Shown here: positions 61,072 through 64,000 of the stretch, piece by piece
Layout: the number at the start of each line of letters is the position of its first letter
How positions within the stretch are numbered: position 1 is the stretch's first letter
Source: an uncultured Oscillospiraceae bacterium
Lineage (GTDB): Bacteria > Bacillota > Clostridia > Oscillospirales > Ruminococcaceae
Direction of reading: 5' to 3'
Length of the DNA: 64,000 bases
Assembly (NCBI GenBank): GCA_900548355.1
Contig: URKR01000007.1
Location: 26,496 to 90,495 of the forward strand
Position numbers and translations under genes: made by a program
The notes under the pieces: model-generated
The model's input: only the letters and a program-made list of their open reading frames with translations
Database searches by the model: none
Told to the model about the DNA's origin: nothing

Positions 61072-61956
61072 ATGAAAGGTATCATTCTGGCCGGCGGCGC
61101 CGGCACACGACTGTACCCGCTGACCATGGTCACATCCAAGCAGCTGTTGCCTGTGTACGATAAGCCCATGATCTACTACCCTCTGTCCACCCTGATGCTG
61201 GCGGGCATCCAGGACATTCTTATCATCTCCACCCCCACCGACACCCCGCGGTTCGAGCAGCTGCTGGGCGACGGCAGCCAGTACGGCCTGCACCTGCAAT
61301 ACAAGGTGCAGCCCAGCCCCGACGGCCTGGCCCAGGCTTTCCTGCTGGGGGAGGAGTTTATCGCCGGCGACGCCTGCGCGATGGTGCTCGGCGATAATAT
61401 TTTCTACGGCGCCGGTATGTCCAAACGGCTCAAGGCCGCCGCGGCCAACGCCGAAGCCGGCCGCTGCACCGTCTTTGGCTACTATGTCACCGACCCCGAG
61501 CGGTTCGGCGTCGTCGCCTTTGACGAGGCTGGCCACGCTACTTCGATTGAAGAAAAGCCCGCCAACCCCAAGAGCAACTACGCCGTCACCGGCCTGTATT
61601 TTTACAGCAATGATGTGGTGGAGAAGGCCAAGCAGGTGCGGCCGAGCGCTCGCGGCGAACTGGAGATCACCACCCTCAACGAGATGTACCTGCAGGAGGG
61701 TAAGCTGGATGTCCAGCTGCTTGGCCGCGGCTATGCCTGGCTGGATACCGGCACGATGGATTCGCTTGTCGAAGCTGCCGATTTTGTCCGCATGATCGAG
61801 CAGCGCCAGGGCATCAAGATTTCGGCACCTGAAGAAATCGCCTACAAATACGGCTGGATCAGCCGCGCCAAGCTGCTGGAAAGTGCCGAGCGCTACGGCA
61901 AGAGCCCCTACGGCGCACACCTGCGCAATGTGGCCGACGACAAACTGAAATACTAA
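61072..61956 (+). CDS. rfbA: Glucose-1-phosphate thymidylyltransferase
   Basis: 294 residues. First step of dTDP-L-rhamnose synthesis. Signature [18 protein letters not shown] and the conserved [25 protein letters not shown], and GYAWLDTGT. The ATG at 61072 has ATAGGAG about nine bases upstream; a longer frame from 61006 lacks a ribosome site and family match. rfbD follows 11 bases later. Confidence 0.95.
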   Translation: MKGIILAGGAGTRLYPLTMVTSKQLLPVYDKPMIYYPLSTLMLAGIQDILIISTPTDTPRFEQLLGDGSQYGLHLQYKVQPSPDGLAQAFLLGEEFIAGDACAMVLGDNIFYGAGMSKRLKAAAANAEAGRCTVFGYYVTDPERFGVVAFDEAGHATSIEEKPANPKSNYAVTGLYFYSNDVVEKAKQVRPSARGELEITTLNEMYLQEGKLDVQLLGRGYAWLDTGTMDSLVEAADFVRMIEQRQGIKISAPEEIAYKYGWISRAKLLESAERYGKSPYGAHLRNVADDKLKY

Positions 61957-61967
61957 GGGGGTAGCGC

Positions 61968-62894
61968 ATGAAGATCCTGATTACCGGCTGCCGCGGGCAG
62001 CTCGGCACCGAGCTGCAGCGCCAGCTGGCCAACGAAGGCTGCGTGCTTGGCCCGCTGCCCGAACGGCTGCGCAAGGCTACGGTTTTGCCGGTGGATATTG
62101 ACGACCTCGATATCACCGACCGCGAGGCCACCGTCGCCTATATCCGCCGCCACCAGCCCGATACCGTTATCAACTGCGCGGCTTTCACCAATGTGGACGG
62201 CTGCGAAACCAACCGTGATGCAGCATATAAGGTGAATGCCCTTGGCCCGCGCAACCTTGCGATTGCCTGCGACAAGATTGGCGCGCGGCTGATCCATATC
62301 TCAACCGACTATGTCTTCCCCGGCACCCCCTACGGCCCCGAAGGCAAAACCCCGATGGATGAGTGCTGCACCCCTGCCCCGATTTCGGCCTACGGGCAGA
62401 CCAAACTTCTGGGTGAGCAGTATGTGCAGCGGTTCTGCCGCCGCCATTTCATTGTGCGCACAGCCTGGCTTTATGGTTACCACGGCAAAAACTTTGTCAA
62501 AACAATGGTCAACCTGGCCAAGAACCACCGGGAAATCACTGTTGTCAACGACCAGTGCGGCAACCCGACCAACGCGGTTGACCTCGCCTACCATCTGCTC
62601 AAACTTGCGGTTAGCCATGATTACGGCACCTACCACTGCACCAACAACGGCGTGTGCAGCTGGTACGACTTTGCTTCGGAAATTATCCGGCTGTCCGGTG
62701 ATGCCTGCAAGGTCTTTCCCTGCACAAGCGCGGAATATGCGGCCGATCACCCCCAAACCGCCAACCGCCCGGCCTGGAGCGCGCTCGAAAACCGTGCGCT
62801 GCGCTGTTCGGTCGGTGATGAAATGCGGGATTGGAAGGAAGCCATCCAGGAATTTTTCGCCACCTGGGATGGCGCCGATGGATGCAAGAATTGA
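61968..62894 (+). CDS. rfbD: dTDP-4-dehydrorhamnose reductase
   Basis: 308 residues, short-chain dehydrogenase fold. NAD(P)-binding KILITGCRGQLGTELQ, the STDYVFPG segment and the catalytic Tyr-x-x-x-Lys in SAYGQTKLLGE are present. Last step of dTDP-L-rhamnose synthesis. AAGGGGG precedes the ATG; rfbB starts 11 bases after the stop. Confidence 0.94.
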   Translation: MKILITGCRGQLGTELQRQLANEGCVLGPLPERLRKATVLPVDIDDLDITDREATVAYIRRHQPDTVINCAAFTNVDGCETNRDAAYKVNALGPRNLAIACDKIGARLIHISTDYVFPGTPYGPEGKTPMDECCTPAPISAYGQTKLLGEQYVQRFCRRHFIVRTAWLYGYHGKNFVKTMVNLAKNHREITVVNDQCGNPTNAVDLAYHLLKLAVSHDYGTYHCTNNGVCSWYDFASEIIRLSGDACKVFPCTSAEYAADHPQTANRPAWSALENRALRCSVGDEMRDWKEAIQEFFATWDGADGCKN

Positions 62895-62905
62895 AGGAGT
62901 ATCGC

Positions 62906-63970
62906 ATGAAAACCTATCTTGTCACCGGCTGCGCCGGTTTTATCGGTTCGAACTTTGTCCATTATATGCTGGAAAAGTATGCACAGATCCGGCTGGTCAA
63001 CCTTGACAAGCTGACCTATGCCGGCAACCTCGAAAACCTCAAGGATGTGGAAGGGGACCCCCGCCATATCTTTGTACAGGGCGATATCTGTGACAAAGCC
63101 CTTGTCAGCGACCTGATCACCCGTTATGACCCCGACTATGTCATCAATTTTGCAGCTGAAAGCCATGTGGACCGCAGTATCCGCAACCCCGAGATTTTTG
63201 TCGAAAGCAATGTTCTCGGCACCGTCAACCTGCTGCAATGCTGCAAGGATGCCTGGTATAACGCCGAAGCCAAAACCTGGAAGGAAGGCAAAAAGTACCT
63301 GCAGGTTTCGACCGACGAGGTTTACGGCGCACTGGGCCCCGAAGGTTATTTCACCGAGACGACCCCGCTTTCGCCCCACAGCCCGTACTCTTCCTCCAAG
63401 GCAAGCGCGGACCTTTTCGTCATGGCGTTCCATGATACCTATGGGATGCCTGTCAATATCACCCGCTGCTCAAACAACTACGGGCCCTACCAGTTCCCCG
63501 AAAAGCTGATCCCGCTGCTTATCAACAATGCCAAACAGCACAAAAATCTACCGGTTTATGGCGATGGCATGCAGGTGCGGGACTGGCTCTACGTTATGGA
63601 CCACTGCAAGGCGATTGATATGGTTGCCTCGGACGGCAAGGTGGGCGAAGTGTACAACGTCGGCGGCCACAACGAACGCCCGAACATCTTCATCGTCAAG
63701 ACGGTCATTGCCCAGCTGCACGACCGCCTGCAGGACGAAGGCATCACCGAGGATCTCATCACCCATGTGGCCGACCGCCTCGGCCATGACCGCCGCTACG
63801 GCATCGACCCGACCAAGATCAAGAACGACCTTGGCTGGTACCCCGAAACCCCGTTTGAAAAGGGTATTGTGCTGACGATTGACTGGTACCTTGCCAACCC
63901 CGAGTGGATGGCCCATGTCACAAGCGGTGACTACCAGAAATACTACGAGCAGATGTATAAGAACAAGTAA
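62906..63970 (+). CDS. rfbB: dTDP-glucose 4,6-dehydratase
   Basis: 354 residues, full length. NAD-binding YLVTGCAGFIGSNFVHY, the STDEVYGAL motif with the catalytic Asp-Glu pair, and the YxxxK pair in YSSSKASADL. Second step of the pathway. GAAGGAG lies before the ATG. rfbC (3,5-epimerase), the remaining enzyme, is not in the window; only 30 bases remain to the right. Confidence 0.96.
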   Translation: MKTYLVTGCAGFIGSNFVHYMLEKYAQIRLVNLDKLTYAGNLENLKDVEGDPRHIFVQGDICDKALVSDLITRYDPDYVINFAAESHVDRSIRNPEIFVESNVLGTVNLLQCCKDAWYNAEAKTWKEGKKYLQVSTDEVYGALGPEGYFTETTPLSPHSPYSSSKASADLFVMAFHDTYGMPVNITRCSNNYGPYQFPEKLIPLLINNAKQHKNLPVYGDGMQVRDWLYVMDHCKAIDMVASDGKVGEVYNVGGHNERPNIFIVKTVIAQLHDRLQDEGITEDLITHVADRLGHDRRYGIDPTKIKNDLGWYPETPFEKGIVLTIDWYLANPEWMAHVTSGDYQKYYEQMYKNK

Positions 63971-64000
63971 GCGCATACAAGAAAAGCGGCGGCAGCCCCC

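Overview
The window is a GC-rich, gene-dense stretch of a Gram-positive anaerobe. The gene content points to a Clostridia member near the Ruminococcaceae/Oscillospiraceae (Faecalibacterium, Gemmiger or Subdoligranulum-like). Pointers are a V/A-type ATPase, an Rnf complex, PyrK/PyrD type 1B, ThyX, a YerC-type TrpR homologue, RecD2, ComF and a CarD-like regulator, with no LPS genes. Genus assignment is inference. Genes start with ATG, GTG or TTG behind strong GGAGG-type ribosome sites. Promoters are mostly TTGNNN-17-TANNNT.

Layout. 1-7953: V/A-type ATPase operon C-I-K-F-E-A-B-D (C is cut by the window edge). 8101-10500 (minus): YerC-type regulator, aldose 1-epimerase, nitrilase-family amidase. 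10596-11947: Na+-pump decarboxylase beta subunit with a 42-residue OadG-like partner. 12-13.7 kb: sigma factor, zinc-ribbon protein, small hydrolase-like protein. 13.8-23.1 kb: pyrimidine operon pyrC-F-K-D-E-carA-carB, preceded by a leader peptide and intrinsic terminator that look like UTP-sensing attenuation. 23.2-29.1 kb: HU, a divergent 43-residue membrane peptide, and rnfCDGEAB. 29.2-32.1 kb: S66 peptidase and a convergent nucleotidyltransferase around an AT-rich insert bracketed by identical 72-bp palindromic repeats. 32.2-33.8 kb: CarD-like protein and P1 peptidase. 33.9-37.6 kb: DUF4956, CotH and VTC genes, translationally coupled. 37.7-40.9 kb: GCS2-type glutamate-cysteine ligase, a glutathionylspermidine-synthase-like ATP-grasp ligase and a DinB-fold protein. 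41-47 kb: lipoprotein, ftsE, ftsX, M23 hydrolase, 33-residue membrane peptide, a PDZ-S41 protein lacking its catalytic dyad, and rsmA. 47.1-48.6 kb: tRNA-Thr, thioredoxin-like protein, FlaR-like kinase. 48.7-53 kb: recD2-comF-mreB. 53-60.9 kb: pcrA/uvrD, thyX, tmk, GNAT, mltG, U32 peptidase. 61-64 kb: rfbA-rfbD-rfbB for dTDP-rhamnose.

How it fits together. The ATPase, Rnf and decarboxylase pump form an ion-motive energy circuit. The pyr operon makes UMP from carbamoyl phosphate; pyrB is not in the window. FtsEX with the M23 hydrolase, MreB, MltG and rhamnose genes serve cell-wall growth. recD2, pcrA, thyX and tmk serve DNA maintenance and dTTP supply.

The most notable unexplained features are the pyr leader, the possible thiol-biosynthesis trio, the apparently dead S41 protein in the ftsEX operon, and a family of intergenic nested inverted repeats that begin within a few bases of stop codons, one copy of which carries a foreign-looking AT-rich insert.
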